From: Kitasatospora aureofaciens
GTDB taxonomy: Bacteria; Actinomycetota; Actinomycetes; Streptomycetales; Streptomycetaceae
DNA: 64,000 bases
Reading direction: 5' to 3'
Assembly (NCBI RefSeq): GCF_001188955.3
Contig: NZ_JPRF03000097.1
Location: 225,625 to 289,624 of the forward strand
In this document: positions 1-8,005 of the stretch, one piece after another
Layout of the letters: each line of letters starts with the position of its first letter
Position numbering within the stretch: the stretch's first letter is position 1
Notes under the pieces: model-generated
The model's database searches: none
Seen by the model: only the letters and a program-made list of their open reading frames with translations
Told to the model about the DNA's origin: nothing
Translations under genes and position numbers: made by a program

Positions 1-331
1 CCTGGAAGAAGTGGGCCAGCGCCTCCAGGTGACGCTTGGTCGGGTTGTCCCGGCGCCCGGTGCGCAGCTGCCACAGGTAGGTGGTGGAGAAGGACTCCCC
101 GGTCGCCTCGCGGCAGGCCCGGGCCACCTCCTCGTTGGTGTACTGCTCGCGGTCGGGGCGGCGGACGGTGTGGAACAGCGCCTCGATCCGGGCCGCGAGC
201 CCGCTCGCCTCCGCGCTCGCCGGAAGGCCCTCGTCCCCGTCCCCGCCCCCGGGGCCGTCCCCGGGGCTGTTCAGCTCCGGTGGAGCGCCCTCGGGTTCCA
301 CCTCAACGCCGTCCCCCGTCGACTCCGCCAT
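1..331 (-). CDS. N-terminal part of XRE-type helix-turn-helix regulator, cut by window edge
   Basis: Translation from the ATG at 331 gives about 110 residues: a Gly/Glu/Pro-rich leader of about 45 residues, then IEALFHTVRRPD, YTNEEVARAC and YLWQLRTGRRDNPTKRHLEA. This pattern is common in short Streptomyces XRE/EspR-like regulators, where LRTGRRDNPT is the recognition part of the helix-turn-helix. A GGAAGGTGGGG ribosome binding site lies just upstream of the ATG. The C-terminus is outside the window, so dimerisation or ligand domains cannot be judged. DNA binding is inferred from the motif; targets are unknown. Confidence 0.75.
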   Translation of the reverse strand, partial: MAESTGDGVEVEPEGAPPELNSPGDGPGGGDGDEGLPASAEASGLAARIEALFHTVRRPDREQYTNEEVARACREATGESFSTTYLWQLRTGRRDNPTKRHLEALAHFFQ

Positions 332-736
332 TCCCCACCTTCCTCACACCCGGGCCCTCCGCGCCGCGACCTCGACGGACGGGCAGGGCCGGCCAGGTCA
401 CGATAGCCGAACGGCATCAGCTGGCATGGATCCGAAGATACCCGCAATCAACTCCAGTTGACCCGCGTAACGGCGACTGACATCCTGGACGGGCAGCCCG
501 CGGGCGCCGTCGACCAACCTGATGTCTCATCAGACCACGTCCTGGCGGCGGCTGTTGCCCCGTCGCGCGGCGCCCCGCGTCCCGCACCGCCACCGCCGCC
601 CGCCTCCGCGCCCTCCCGCCGCACCCGCTCTCCGCCCGGGCCGCCCGTACGGCCCGGGCGGCCGCACCGAGCCCGCGTACGCCCCGGAACCGCCCGGTCA
701 CCGCCCGGTCGCCGTCCGTCCGCTCCTCCGTGCGTC
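332..736. other. Stretch with no supported gene
   Basis: About 400 bases between the start of the leftward regulator and a rightward gene remnant. Open frames exist in several registers but none has a consistent codon pattern or ribosome binding site. Part of it must hold the promoter of the regulator; I could not pick convincing -35 and -10 boxes. Confidence 0.4.
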
Positions 737-973
737 CCGCATCCGTTGACCCCTGAGGACAGCCGGACGCTCGCCCTGGAACACCGCCCGTGCGGCCGCA
801 GCCGGCAGCCCAACCCGCGCACCACCCCCGGGCCGCTCACCGAACACGACGGCGTGCGCAGCCAGTTGCTCACCAGCAGCGACCGCCACTGGCCGGGCAA
901 GCCGCTGGACTACGTCGACTTCGTGCTGCGCCTGGACCGGCCGGCCACCGGCCCGGGGCGGGGCGGCGGCTAA
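737..973 (+). pseudogene. Possible 3' remnant of an unrecognised gene
   Basis: The frame ending at the TAA at 971 shows strong third-position GC over its last 45 codons and a protein-like sequence (LTEHDGVRSQLL, then HWPGKPLDYVDFVLRL). Upstream the frame dissolves into low-complexity Pro/Arg codons with no credible start or ribosome binding site. It looks like the tail of a gene whose 5' part is lost. I do not recognise the family. It could also be a short gene with an internal GTG start. It ends 44 bases before the aldo/keto reductase gene. Confidence 0.3.
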
Positions 974-1017
974 AGTCCCAGGTGAGCACCCCCGCGCCCG
1001 CCCGAGGAGACCCCGCC

Positions 1018-2058
1018 GTGCCGACCGACCCCGCCGCCACCACGCCCGACGCCGACGCCGACGCCCGCCCGCAGGCCGCGGGCCCGCACGCCGCGCGCCC
1101 GCGGGCCGCGCGCCTGGGACTGGGCACCGCGGCGGTCGGCCGCCCCGGCTACATCACCCTCGGCCGCGCGGACGACCTGCCCGCCGAGCGCACCGTCGAG
1201 GCCCTGCGCGAACGCACCCACGCCCTGCTCGACGCCGCGTACGCCGCCGGCGTGCGCTACCTCGACACCGCCCGCTCCTACGGCCGCGCCGAGGAGTTCC
1301 TCGCCCAGTGGCTCGCCGAACACCCCGAGGCCGCGGCCGAGGTGACGGTCGGCAGCAAGTGGGGCTACACCTACACGGCCGACTGGCGCACCAGCGGCGT
1401 CGCCGCGCACGAGGTCAAGGAGCACTCGACGGCGGTGTACGACCGCCAGATCCGCGAGACCCGCGCCCTGCTCGGCCCCCACCTGGACGTCTACCTCGTC
1501 CACTCGGTCACCGCCGACAGCCCCGCCCTCACCGACCCCGCCCTGCACCGGCGCCTGGCCGGCCTCGCCGCCGAGGGCGTGCGGGTGGGCCTGTCCACCA
1601 GCGGCCCCGCCCAGGCCGAGGCCATCCGCCGGGCGCTGGCCGTCACCGTGGACGGCCGCCCGCTGTTCACCGCCGTCCAGGCCACCTGGAACCTGCTGGA
1701 GACCTCCGCCGCCCCCGCCCTCGCCGAGGCCCACCGGGCCGGCTGGCTGGTCGTGGTCAAGGAGGGCATGGCCAACGGCCGCCTGGCCGGCCGCAACGCC
1801 ACCGGCCCCGACACCGCCGCCCTGCGCACCCTCGCCGCCCGCACCGCCACCGCCCCCGACGCCCTCGCCCTGGCCGCAGCCGCCGCCCAGCCCTGGGCCG
1901 ACGTCGTCCTGTCCGGCGCCGCCACCCTCGACCAGCTCACCTCCAACCTCGCCGCCGCCGAGGTGGTCCTCGGCCCCGAGGACCTCGCCCCGCTGGCCGC
2001 GATGGCCGAACCCGCCGAGGACTACTGGCGCACCCGCTCGTCGCTGCCCTGGGCCTGA
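1018..2058 (+). CDS. Aldo/keto reductase
   Basis: 346 residues from a GTG preceded by GAGGAGA. After about 30 Ala/Asp-rich residues comes an aldo/keto reductase barrel: LGLGTAAVGRPGY, then GVRYLDTARSYGRAEEF with the catalytic Asp and Tyr, VGSKWGYTY with the Lys position, and YLVHSVT with the His. Members reduce carbonyls with NADPH in the cytoplasm; substrates are broad and cannot be read from sequence. The frame is open further upstream, but the strong ribosome binding site and loss of protein character before 1018 support this start. It stands alone and ends before a convergent hydrolase gene. Confidence 0.85.
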   Translation: MPTDPAATTPDADADARPQAAGPHAARPRAARLGLGTAAVGRPGYITLGRADDLPAERTVEALRERTHALLDAAYAAGVRYLDTARSYGRAEEFLAQWLAEHPEAAAEVTVGSKWGYTYTADWRTSGVAAHEVKEHSTAVYDRQIRETRALLGPHLDVYLVHSVTADSPALTDPALHRRLAGLAAEGVRVGLSTSGPAQAEAIRRALAVTVDGRPLFTAVQATWNLLETSAAPALAEAHRAGWLVVVKEGMANGRLAGRNATGPDTAALRTLAARTATAPDALALAAAAAQPWADVVLSGAATLDQLTSNLAAAEVVLGPEDLAPLAAMAEPAEDYWRTRSSLPWA

Positions 2059-2072
2059 GGGAGACGGCGGCC

Positions 2073-2100
2073 CCGCCGCGCCCGGTGTCCGGGGCGGCGG
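2073..2100. terminator. Bulged hairpin between convergent genes
   Basis: A GC-only stem (CCGCCGCGCCCGG against CCGGGGCGGCGG, one bulge) lies between the stops of the aldo/keto reductase and the convergent alpha/beta hydrolase. There is no U tract, as is common in Streptomyces. It could serve both genes. Confidence 0.4.
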
Positions 2101-2133
2101 GCCGGCCCTTCTGCTCTCCTCAGCCGGCGCCGG

Positions 2134-2997
2134 TCACGACCCGGACGGCAGGAGCGCGGCGACCTCCGCCAGCACCCGGGCCGCCGGCGCCGGGTCCACC
2201 AGCCACTTCAGGTGGCTGCTGGTCAGCGTGCGGACGTCGTAGGGGTTCTGCGGCGTCAGCGCGTCGCCCTCGCGGATCATCCGGTCCTGCATGGCCGGCG
2301 GCACGCTGGTGTCCTCGCTCAGCCGGACGTACGTCCTGGGGATCCGCCCCCAGCTGTCGGCCTGCGCCCGGTCGTCGGGGGTTCCGGCGTCGAGGTTCTC
2401 GTCGGGCTGGAAGGTGTTGAGGAAGACCATGAACTCCTCGTCCGTCCCGTCGGCGAGGAAGGCCGCCTTGAAGGACGCCAGGACGCCGGGGTCGGCCGTG
2501 CGGAAGTTGCAGCGCAGCAGCCCGAGTTCGGCGGGATTGCCGACCATCGCCGAGGCCAGCCCCCGGGCGTCGACGGCGGCCATCTCGGGCTCGGCGTAGT
2601 AGGCGCTGACGTCGAGGTCGACGGGGCACCAGGAGGAGACGTAGACGATGCGGTCGATCAGGTCGGGCCGCCGGTTGGCCGCGACGGTGGCCGTCACACC
2701 GCCGCGGCTGTGCGAGACGAGGATGACCGGACCGTTGCGCTTGGCCCGCTCCAGTATCCCGATCAGGTGCGCGGCGTTGTCGGCGAGCGTGACGCCCTTG
2801 ATGGCCCCGGGCGCGCAGGCGAGCCCCGCGAGGTCCTGCGGCGCCTGGTAGGCGCCCGGGTACGTCGCGGCGAACCCGTGCCCCGGGAGGTCGACCGCGA
2901 CGGAGCGGTGGCCCAGCAGGCCCAGTTCGGCCTGGAGCGGTGCGAAGGAGAAGGAGTTCGCGAAAGCTCCGTGAACCAGTACGAACGTCGGTTGCAT
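2134..2997 (-). CDS. Alpha/beta hydrolase
   Basis: 287 residues from the ATG at 2997. LVHGAF (residues 7-12) is the oxyanion-hole turn, DLPGHG follows, and VSHSRGG carries the likely nucleophile Ser97 in the elbow. The general acid and His lie in the C-terminal third; SSHLKW near residue 268 is a candidate for the His. It has no signal peptide, so it is cytoplasmic. The fold suggests ester or amide hydrolysis; the closest recalled type is the short salicylate-esterase-like hydrolases of actinomycetes, but the substrate is unknown. It is monocistronic and convergent with the aldo/keto reductase. Confidence 0.8.
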   Translation of the reverse strand: MQPTFVLVHGAFANSFSFAPLQAELGLLGHRSVAVDLPGHGFAATYPGAYQAPQDLAGLACAPGAIKGVTLADNAAHLIGILERAKRNGPVILVSHSRGGVTATVAANRRPDLIDRIVYVSSWCPVDLDVSAYYAEPEMAAVDARGLASAMVGNPAELGLLRCNFRTADPGVLASFKAAFLADGTDEEFMVFLNTFQPDENLDAGTPDDRAQADSWGRIPRTYVRLSEDTSVPPAMQDRMIREGDALTPQNPYDVRTLTSSHLKWLVDPAPAARVLAEVAALLPSGS

Positions 2998-3207
2998 CTG
3001 TCTACGACTCACTTTCTGGTGCCCGGCGGCGCCGCCGGCACACGCGCCGCTCGTCCCGGCGCCGCGCACCGCCTCTCACCCTCGCGGCCGGAAAACGGGA
3101 CAACGCTTCGCAGTGCACCAGCCCGCCGCACAGACGTCCACGTGCATGGCAAGCGTCAGCGGTCAAGCGCGGATCCGCCCGGGCGGCGTGCGAACGACCG
3201 CCCACGA

Positions 3208-3233
3208 TCCGGTGGTTCACCCTACTCACCGGA
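3208..3233. promoter_or_regulatory. Inverted repeat in a 311-base intergenic region
   Basis: TCCGGTG and CACCGGA flank a 12-base spacer, 211 bases upstream of the hydrolase start at 2997. The region 2998-3308 holds no gene I can support. The repeat could be an operator for the hydrolase or the terminator of the leftward gene ending at 3309. Confidence 0.25.
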
Positions 3234-3308
3234 AGATCATCCGCACTACCCCGACGACCCGCCCCGCACGGCGCACCGCGCGAAACCGCGGGAACCCGGC
3301 CGGCCGGC

Positions 3309-3944
3309 TCAGCCGTGCGGGGTGGTCGGGCCGAGGGTGATGACCGGGCCGATCGGACGGCAGCCGGCGTAGGTGATGGCCTGCAAGGGCGGGCAGGGCG
3401 CGTTGGTCCGCACCGGCCCGAATGTCGGCGGCGCCGGCCGGGGCGGGACGGTGCGGACGGGGGCCGGCGCCTGGTCGCCCGAGGGCTGCCTCGCCGCAGC
3501 CGCAGTCGCAGTCGCCGTCGCGGCCGCCGTGGCGCGGGGGCGGGCCGGGGCCTGCGTGTGCCTGGTGGCGGAGGGCTCCGGCGCGGCCCCGGTCCCGTCG
3601 TCCACCGGAACGGCCGTGGGGGTCTCGGCCGGGAGGGGCGCCGGGGGAGCGGTCGTCGTCTCCACCGCCGAAGCCGAAGCCGAAGCCGAAACCGAAACCG
3701 AAACCGAAGCCGCCGCCGAGGCCGACGGCGACGCCGCCGCCGAGGGGCTCGACGTGGCCGCCGCGTCCGGCGCCGCCGGGGCGGTGCCCGGTGAGCCGGT
3801 CAGCAGCTGCGCCCCGCCGATCCCCGCCACACCGAGGGCGCAGGCCCACGCCGCGACGGCGAGGGCCCGCCGGTTGCGCGTCGTCGTTCTGCCGTCCTGC
3901 GGCCCGTCTCCGGCACTGTCCGGCACGCCGCTCCTCCACTTCAT
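3309..3944 (-). CDS. Single-pass membrane protein with Ala/Ser/Pro-rich stalk
   Basis: 211 residues from the ATG at 3944. About 25 polar N-terminal residues end in RNRR, followed by one hydrophobic segment (AVAAWACALGVAGIGGAQLL), which suggests a signal anchor with the rest outside the membrane. Residues 50-170 are low complexity, including an alternating Ser-Val/Ser-Ala tract. The last 35 residues are the only ordered-looking part, with two Cys (APCPP and YAGCRP) that could form a disulfide. No known family recognised. The Ser/Ala tract is encoded by a hexanucleotide repeat. Confidence 0.6.
   Translation of the reverse strand: MKWRSGVPDSAGDGPQDGRTTTRNRRALAVAAWACALGVAGIGGAQLLTGSPGTAPAAPDAAATSSPSAAASPSASAAASVSVSVSASASASAVETTTAPPAPLPAETPTAVPVDDGTGAAPEPSATRHTQAPARPRATAAATATATAAAARQPSGDQAPAPVRTVPPRPAPPTFGPVRTNAPCPPLQAITYAGCRPIGPVITLGPTTPHG
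3667..3708. repeat. Hexanucleotide microsatellite (GCCGAA)4(ACCGAA)3
   Basis: Seven 6-base units lie inside the gene for the stalk protein. On the minus strand they encode Ser-Val/Ser-Ala dipeptides. Any gain or loss of units keeps the frame, so only stalk length would vary. Confidence 0.85.
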
Positions 3945-4100
3945 TTAGGTCAAGCGCTCGAGCTGGGCGGACTTTACACGAACCATCAGGGCCGTCCGTA
4001 CGTCACCCCTACTGATGCGTGACTGATTCGCCCGGCCCCCGCCGCCCCGTACCGTCGAAGACGTCAACCGGACCGCCCCCACGACACCACGGAGCAGCAC

Positions 4101-4430
4101 ATGTCCGCCTTCGCCCTCGCCCAGGTCCACTCCGCCGAGATGTGCCCCGACATCGTCGAGTACCTGGAGCGCATCGACGACACCCTCGACCCCTTCGGCG
4201 GCCGCTTCGTCGTCCACGGCGGCACGTTCGAGAACCCGGAGGGAAGTTGGGGACCACTCGGTCTGATCCTGATCGAGTTCCCCGACTACGAGCGGGCCCG
4301 CGCCTGGTACGACTCGCCCGCCTACCGGGAGATCCTGCCGCTGCGCACCCGGCACATGGTCGCCGACGTGATCATCGCCGAGGGCGTGCCGGCCGGCTAC
4401 CGGGGCGCTGACGCCCTCAAGGAGCACTGA
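4101..4430 (+). CDS. DUF1330 domain protein
   Basis: 109 residues from an ATG. The sequence has the ferredoxin-like alpha+beta barrel pattern of DUF1330: a first strand FALAQVH, the central GGRFVVHGGTFE, then ILIEFPDYERARAWYDSPAYREILPLR, which is the family hallmark. Proteins of this family are small cytoplasmic dimers of unknown biochemical role. The gene is alone, divergent from the stalk protein gene, with about 155 bases between for the two promoters. Confidence 0.85.
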   Translation: MSAFALAQVHSAEMCPDIVEYLERIDDTLDPFGGRFVVHGGTFENPEGSWGPLGLILIEFPDYERARAWYDSPAYREILPLRTRHMVADVIIAEGVPAGYRGADALKEH

Positions 4431-4452
4431 GTCCGGGGGCGCCCAGCGGCCG

Positions 4453-4704
4453 TCAGGGCGCAACGTCCTGGATCTGCTCGGCGATCGGAGCCGCGAGGCC
4501 CTTGACGTGCGCCACCCGTTCCACGGTGTTGTCGCCGTCGGACACCATTTCCACGGCGTGCGCGCCGCGGTGGCCGAGCCCGGGCGTGCCCCCGCTCGCG
4601 GTGGAGAGCCAGGCGCAGGGGTTGTTCGGCAGTGCCGGGTCCGGCTCGTCCTCGAAGGGTGCGGGCGGTCGCCGTCCTGCCGCCCACCGCGACCGCCCCG
4701 GGCC
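4453..4704 (-). pseudogene. Gene fragment lacking a start codon
   Basis: A minus-strand frame closed by TGA at both ends encodes, in its last 67 codons, a convincing protein tail (PFEDEPDPALPNNPCAWL, then GHRGAHAVEMVSDGDNT and AAPIAEQIQDVAP) with strong third-position GC. Between the upstream TGA and this stretch there is no ATG, GTG or TTG; the first usable start is far inside. The fragment therefore looks like the 3' end of a gene truncated where the neighbouring epimerase gene now ends (4727). I do not recognise the family. Confidence 0.45.
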
Positions 4705-4726
4705 TCAGAGCGTCGCCCACCGCGCC

Positions 4727-5674
4727 TCAGGCCGTCCGCAGCCGCTCGCGCCACCAGCCGACGGTTGCCTCGAGCTGCTGCTCCAGAGGGGTCGCCCGGA
4801 GGGTGAAGGCCGCCTCGTACGCGGAGGAGTCCATGACGAAGGGGCGGTCGAACTGGTAGCGGACCTCGCGCAGTTCACGCACCAGGGGGGAGAACAGCCC
4901 GGCTGCGCCCAGCAGGACGGGGGACAGGCGGCGCACCGCGACGGGGCCGGTGCCGGCCTCGGCGGCGAGGCGTTCGACCATGGCGCGCACCGGCAGGGCG
5001 GGGGCGGTGGGGACGTGCCAGGGGCGGCCCCAGGCGCGTTCCCCGGTGGCGAGTTCGGCCATCGCGCGGGCCACGTCGGGCAGGTAGGTCCAGCTGTGCG
5101 GGGTGTCCGGGTCGCCGAGGACGGCGACCGGACGGCCCTTGAGCAGGTTCGGCATCGCGCGGGAGGCCAGGTGGCCGCCGTCGGTGACGCCGGGGCCGAA
5201 GAAGTCCGAGGCGCGCACCTCCACGGCGCGGATCCGCCCGGCCTCGTGCAGGGCCCGCGCCTGCTCCCAGCCCGCCGCCCGCACCCGGCCCTTGGGGCCG
5301 GTCGCGGCCGGCGGCAGGTCCTCGGTCAGCGGGCCCTCGACCGGGCCGTAGCCGTACAGGTTGCCGAGCATGACCAGCACGGCGCCGCTGTCCTCGGCCG
5401 CCGCGCACAGCGCGGAGGTGAGGGCGGGCCACTGCGCGGCCCACTGCGCCAGCGGCGGTGCGGCGCAGCCGTGGATCGCGACGGCGCCGCGGGCGGCCTG
5501 TGTCAGGCGGGCGGGGTCGCTCGCGTCCAGGGCGAGGTGCCCGATGCCTTCGACGGCAGGTCCGGCGGGGCGGCCGCCGCGGGTGACGACCCGGACCTCG
5601 TGGCCCTGTTCGGCCAGCAGGCGGGCGGTGGCGGCCCCGGCGGGCCCGTGTCCGACGACCAGATGAAAGCTCAC
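4727..5674 (-). CDS. NAD-dependent epimerase/dehydratase family protein
   Basis: 315 residues from the GTG at 5674, chosen because GGGTGGGG precedes it and the Rossmann motif VVGHGPAGAATARLL starts at once. The extended-SDR features are NLYGYGP (where the Tyr usually sits), VRASDFFGPG and HSWTYLPDVARAM. The usual YxxxK is not clear, so catalysis is uncertain; it may be an atypical SDR acting as an NAD(P)-binding isomerase or reductase. A longer upstream frame exists but lacks a binding site. It lies just upstream of a gene fragment on the same strand. Confidence 0.75.
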   Translation of the reverse strand: MSFHLVVGHGPAGAATARLLAEQGHEVRVVTRGGRPAGPAVEGIGHLALDASDPARLTQAARGAVAIHGCAAPPLAQWAAQWPALTSALCAAAEDSGAVLVMLGNLYGYGPVEGPLTEDLPPAATGPKGRVRAAGWEQARALHEAGRIRAVEVRASDFFGPGVTDGGHLASRAMPNLLKGRPVAVLGDPDTPHSWTYLPDVARAMAELATGERAWGRPWHVPTAPALPVRAMVERLAAEAGTGPVAVRRLSPVLLGAAGLFSPLVRELREVRYQFDRPFVMDSSAYEAAFTLRATPLEQQLEATVGWWRERLRTA

Positions 5675-5768
5675 CCGCCCCACCCTAGTGCTGTGACCGG
5701 GAGGTTCACCGTGACCGGAAGGCGGCTCGTGGGGCGAGCGCACGCGAAACGGCTGGTATTACTGGGGT

Positions 5769-6146
5769 ATGCAGGAAGAGACCGCACGCTCGGCGATCGA
5801 CACGTTCATCTCCGCGTTCAACGCCTCGGACGACAGCTATGTGACTGCCCTTCTCCCGCAGGCCCTGACCTCGGACGTGGTCTTCTGGGGGCCGTTGGGT
5901 CGCAGCGAAGGAATCGCGGCGGTCGAGCGGTTCGTGCTGGACATCCGACGCCACCCGGCGGGGACCGGCACGATGGTGCGCTGCTCAGCGGTGGACATGC
6001 CCGACGAATGGGCCCGGTACCGGTGGGTCTTCACCACGCCTGACGGAGGCCCCCGCCTGGCGGGAACGGACGTCGTCCATCTGCGACGGAGCCTCATCGA
6101 CCAGATCATCGTCTTCGCGGGGGAGATCGAACCGTCCGCCTCCTGA
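5769..6146 (+). CDS. NTF2-like/SnoaL-type protein
   Basis: 125 residues. The pattern TFISAFNASDDSYVTALL, then DVVFWGPLGRSEGIAAVERF and RYRWVFTTPDG matches the NTF2-like cone fold used by SnoaL-type cyclases, ketosteroid-isomerase relatives and many proteins of unknown role. No catalytic residues can be assigned with confidence. It starts 94 bases from the divergent epimerase gene. Its stop overlaps the beginning of a wall-anchor relic. Confidence 0.7.
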   Translation: MQEETARSAIDTFISAFNASDDSYVTALLPQALTSDVVFWGPLGRSEGIAAVERFVLDIRRHPAGTGTMVRCSAVDMPDEWARYRWVFTTPDGGPRLAGTDVVHLRRSLIDQIIVFAGEIEPSAS

Positions 6147-6147
6147 G

Positions 6148-6298
6148 TCATGCCACCGGCACCACCGGAGCCACCACGGGCACGCTGGCCGCCACCGGTA
6201 CCGAGGGGCTCGGCTGGGAGGCCGGCGGCGCAGCCGCGGCCCTCGCCGCCGGAGCCGCGCTGGTCGCGCTCTCCCGCCGCCGCTCCGCCGAGAGCTGA
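6148..6298 (+). pseudogene. Relic of a sortase-anchored surface protein (LAATG sorting signal)
   Basis: The frame ending at TGA 6296 reads Thr/Gly/Ala-rich residues, then LAATG, then GWEAGGAAAALAAGAALVAL and a basic RRRSAES tail. This is the complete C-terminal sorting signal for class E sortases, which cut LAXTG in high-GC actinobacteria. No in-frame start or N-terminal domain exists: upstream the frame runs into the SnoaL-type gene in another register. The rest of the surface protein has been lost. Family knowledge gives the sortase link; truncation is seen directly. Confidence 0.55.
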
Positions 6299-6306
6299 CA
6301 CCCGGT

Positions 6307-6349
6307 CGCGTCCCGGCCCGCCGCCCCCACGACGGCGGGCCGGGACGCG
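6307..6349. terminator. Strong bidirectional hairpin
   Basis: A perfect 17-base stem (arms CGCGTCCCGGCCCGCCG and its complement, 9-base loop) sits between the stop of the rightward surface-protein relic and the stop of the leftward gene at 6357. Confidence 0.75.
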
Positions 6350-6356
6350 CCCGCTC

Positions 6357-6689
6357 TCAGCGTTCTCGGTGCCGGTTCTCAGCGCTCGGGAACCGGTGCG
6401 CGAGCTGCTCGCGCCACCGCGCCGCGTTGCTGCCGTCCAACTGCCCCTCGAACGCCCGGTGGGCGGCCGCCACCCGCTCCTCGCTCACCTGCCGCCCGGC
6501 CCCGAAGTACCCGGCGTCGTACACCGCCCACAGGGCCTCCTCGGTCTCCTGGTCCAGGCCCAGGCAGGTCGCCACCCCGCGCCCGGTCAGGGCGTCGTCC
6601 AGCGCAGCCGCGAAGACGCGGCGCAGCCGCTGCCCGTCCCGCCCGTCCTGCCCGTCCTGCCCGTCCCGCTCGTGCTGGTCATCCGTCAA
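6357..6689 (-). CDS. Hypothetical protein, 110 residues
   Basis: The frame starts at a TTG at 6689, three bases after the stop of the upstream small membrane protein, so translation probably restarts there. Residues 8-20 are a Gly-Gln-Asp/Arg-Asp repeat; the rest is helical (FAAALDDALTGRGVATCLGL, then DQETEEALWAVYDAGYFGAG). One Cys. No known family recognised. Coupling to the membrane protein suggests they act together. Confidence 0.5.
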   Translation of the reverse strand: MTDDQHERDGQDGQDGRDGQRLRRVFAAALDDALTGRGVATCLGLDQETEEALWAVYDAGYFGAGRQVSEERVAAAHRAFEGQLDGSNAARWREQLAHRFPSAENRHRER

Positions 6690-6692
6690 GGC

Positions 6693-6917
6693 TCAGTCCC
6701 CGCTGCTCTCGCCGCTGCCGCCCTTGCCCAGGAGCCACCGCTCCCGCCGTTCCCGCCGCCGCCGGCGCTGCTCCGCGCTGCGCAGCAGGTCGCCCGCGGC
6801 GAGCGTCAGCGCCGCGACCGCGCGCGCCCAGCGCGGGCCGCCGCGCTCGGCCCACACCACGCACCCGCACCCGGCGAGCACCAGTACCAGCACCCCGACC
6901 AGCACCGCTCCGACCAT
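6693..6917 (-). CDS. Small single-span membrane protein
   Basis: 74 residues from the ATG at 6917, preceded by GAGGAG. Residues 1-22 form one membrane span (MVGAVLVGVLVLVLAGCGCVVW), followed by a basic tail RRRRRERRERW and a Gly/Ser end. The Cys residues near the end of the span could accept a lipid, but the region is not a standard lipobox. It is the first gene of a two-gene unit with the 110-residue protein. Function unknown. Confidence 0.6.
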   Translation of the reverse strand: MVGAVLVGVLVLVLAGCGCVVWAERGGPRWARAVAALTLAAGDLLRSAEQRRRRRERRERWLLGKGGSGESSGD

Positions 6918-7018
6918 CACGGACTCCTCTTCTCCCTCACCGGTTCGGCCACGAATCCTGCCATGTGCCAGGATTTCCGTCCGAGTACCGAACACGACCG
7001 ACGAAGAAGGAGTCACCC

Positions 7019-7540
7019 GTGGCCAACGCCCGGTTCGCCACCCTGCACACCACCGCGGGCCCGATCCGGCTGGAACTGTTCCCGTTCCACGCGCCGAAGA
7101 CGGTCCGCAACTTCGTCGAACTCGCCGAGGGGGCCCGGGAGTACACCGACCCGCGCACCGGCGAGCCGGGCAGCGGCCCGTACTACGACGGCACGACGTT
7201 CCACCGGGTGGTCAAGGGCTTCATGATCCAGGGCGGTGACCCGACCGGCACCGGCACGGGCGGTCCGGGCTACGCCTTCGCGGACGAGTTCCACCCGGAG
7301 CTGTTCTTCACCAAGCCGTACCTGCTGGCCATGGCCAACTCCGGTCCGGGCACCAACGGTTCGCAGTTCTTCATCACGGTGGGCACGCCCACCCACCTCA
7401 ACCGCCGGCACACCATCTTCGGCCAGGTCGCCGACGCCGCCTCCAAGGCCGTGGTGGACGCGATCGCGGCCGCCCCGACCGAGGGCGAGCGCCCGGTCGA
7501 GGACGTGGTGATCACCAAGGTCGAGATCACCCGGTCTTGA
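7019..7540 (+). CDS. Cyclophilin-type peptidyl-prolyl cis-trans isomerase
   Basis: 173 residues from a GTG with GAAGGAG upstream. Cyclophilin core: VRNFVELAEG, YYDGTTFHRVVKGFMIQGGD (FHRV with the catalytic Arg), MANSGPGTNGSQFFIT and LNRRHTIFGQV. It lacks a signal peptide and is of the short cytoplasmic type that speeds proline isomerisation during folding. TTGA links its stop to the next gene. Confidence 0.92.
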   Translation: MANARFATLHTTAGPIRLELFPFHAPKTVRNFVELAEGAREYTDPRTGEPGSGPYYDGTTFHRVVKGFMIQGGDPTGTGTGGPGYAFADEFHPELFFTKPYLLAMANSGPGTNGSQFFITVGTPTHLNRRHTIFGQVADAASKAVVDAIAAAPTEGERPVEDVVITKVEITRS

Positions 7541-7938
7541 CGGCCGTGACCGCCACAGGGGAGGCCTTCCCGCCCCGCCCGGTGCGCGGGGTGCGGGCCC
7601 GCTACGTCCTCCAGGGCGGCTGCGGCCCTTTCGCGGACGCCGTGGTCGACTTCGAGCCGTGGGAGGAGGGCGTGCACCTGGAGGTCGCCGCCGGTGCCAC
7701 CGTGTACGGCGGCGCCGCCTCGCAGGAGGGCCTCGCCCGCTACCACGCGGCGCTGGCCGAGGGCGTGCGCGCCGAGCTGGCGGAGCAACTGCCGGATGCC
7801 ATGGTGGCGTTGGCGCTCGTGGTGCGCCGCACCGGGGTGCACGACGTGGACACCAGCGAGTACGCCTACCGCAGGGCCGGGCAGGTGGCGGTGCGCGAGG
7901 TGCTCGCCCTCCTCGGGGCCGGTGGCGCAGGCCGGTAG
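7537..7938 (+). CDS. Stand-alone EF-G domain IV-like protein
   Basis: 133 residues from a TTG that overlaps the stop of the isomerase gene (TTGA), so the two are translationally coupled. Internal features match domain IV of EF-G/TetM-type translocases: RARYVLQGGCGPFADAVVDF, YHAALAEGVRAELAEQL and HDVDTSEYAYRRAGQVAVRE. There is no GTPase domain. Full EF-G is about 700 residues, so this is an isolated tip domain. A ribosome-related or protective role is a guess; no function is shown. Confidence 0.6.
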   Translation: MTAVTATGEAFPPRPVRGVRARYVLQGGCGPFADAVVDFEPWEEGVHLEVAAGATVYGGAASQEGLARYHAALAEGVRAELAEQLPDAMVALALVVRRTGVHDVDTSEYAYRRAGQVAVREVLALLGAGGAGR

Positions 7939-7955
7939 CCGGAGCCGGAAACCGG

Positions 7956-7988
7956 GCCGCCGCCCGGCGCGGGGCACCGGGCGGCGGC
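7956..7988. terminator. Bidirectional hairpin
   Basis: A perfect 12-base stem GCCGCCGCCCGG with its complement and a 9-base loop lies between the convergent EF-G-like and lectin genes. Confidence 0.65.
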
Positions 7989-8005
7989 ATGGTCTCGACG
8001 CTCCG

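Noticed and set aside
2134..2997. The alpha/beta hydrolase as the missing OleB of the 35-40 kb operon
   Set aside because: It has a Ser nucleophile, whereas OleB is a haloalkane-dehalogenase-like enzyme with Asp, and it lies 32 kb away. The hydrolase at 61395 has Asp but is paired with its own HxlR regulator.
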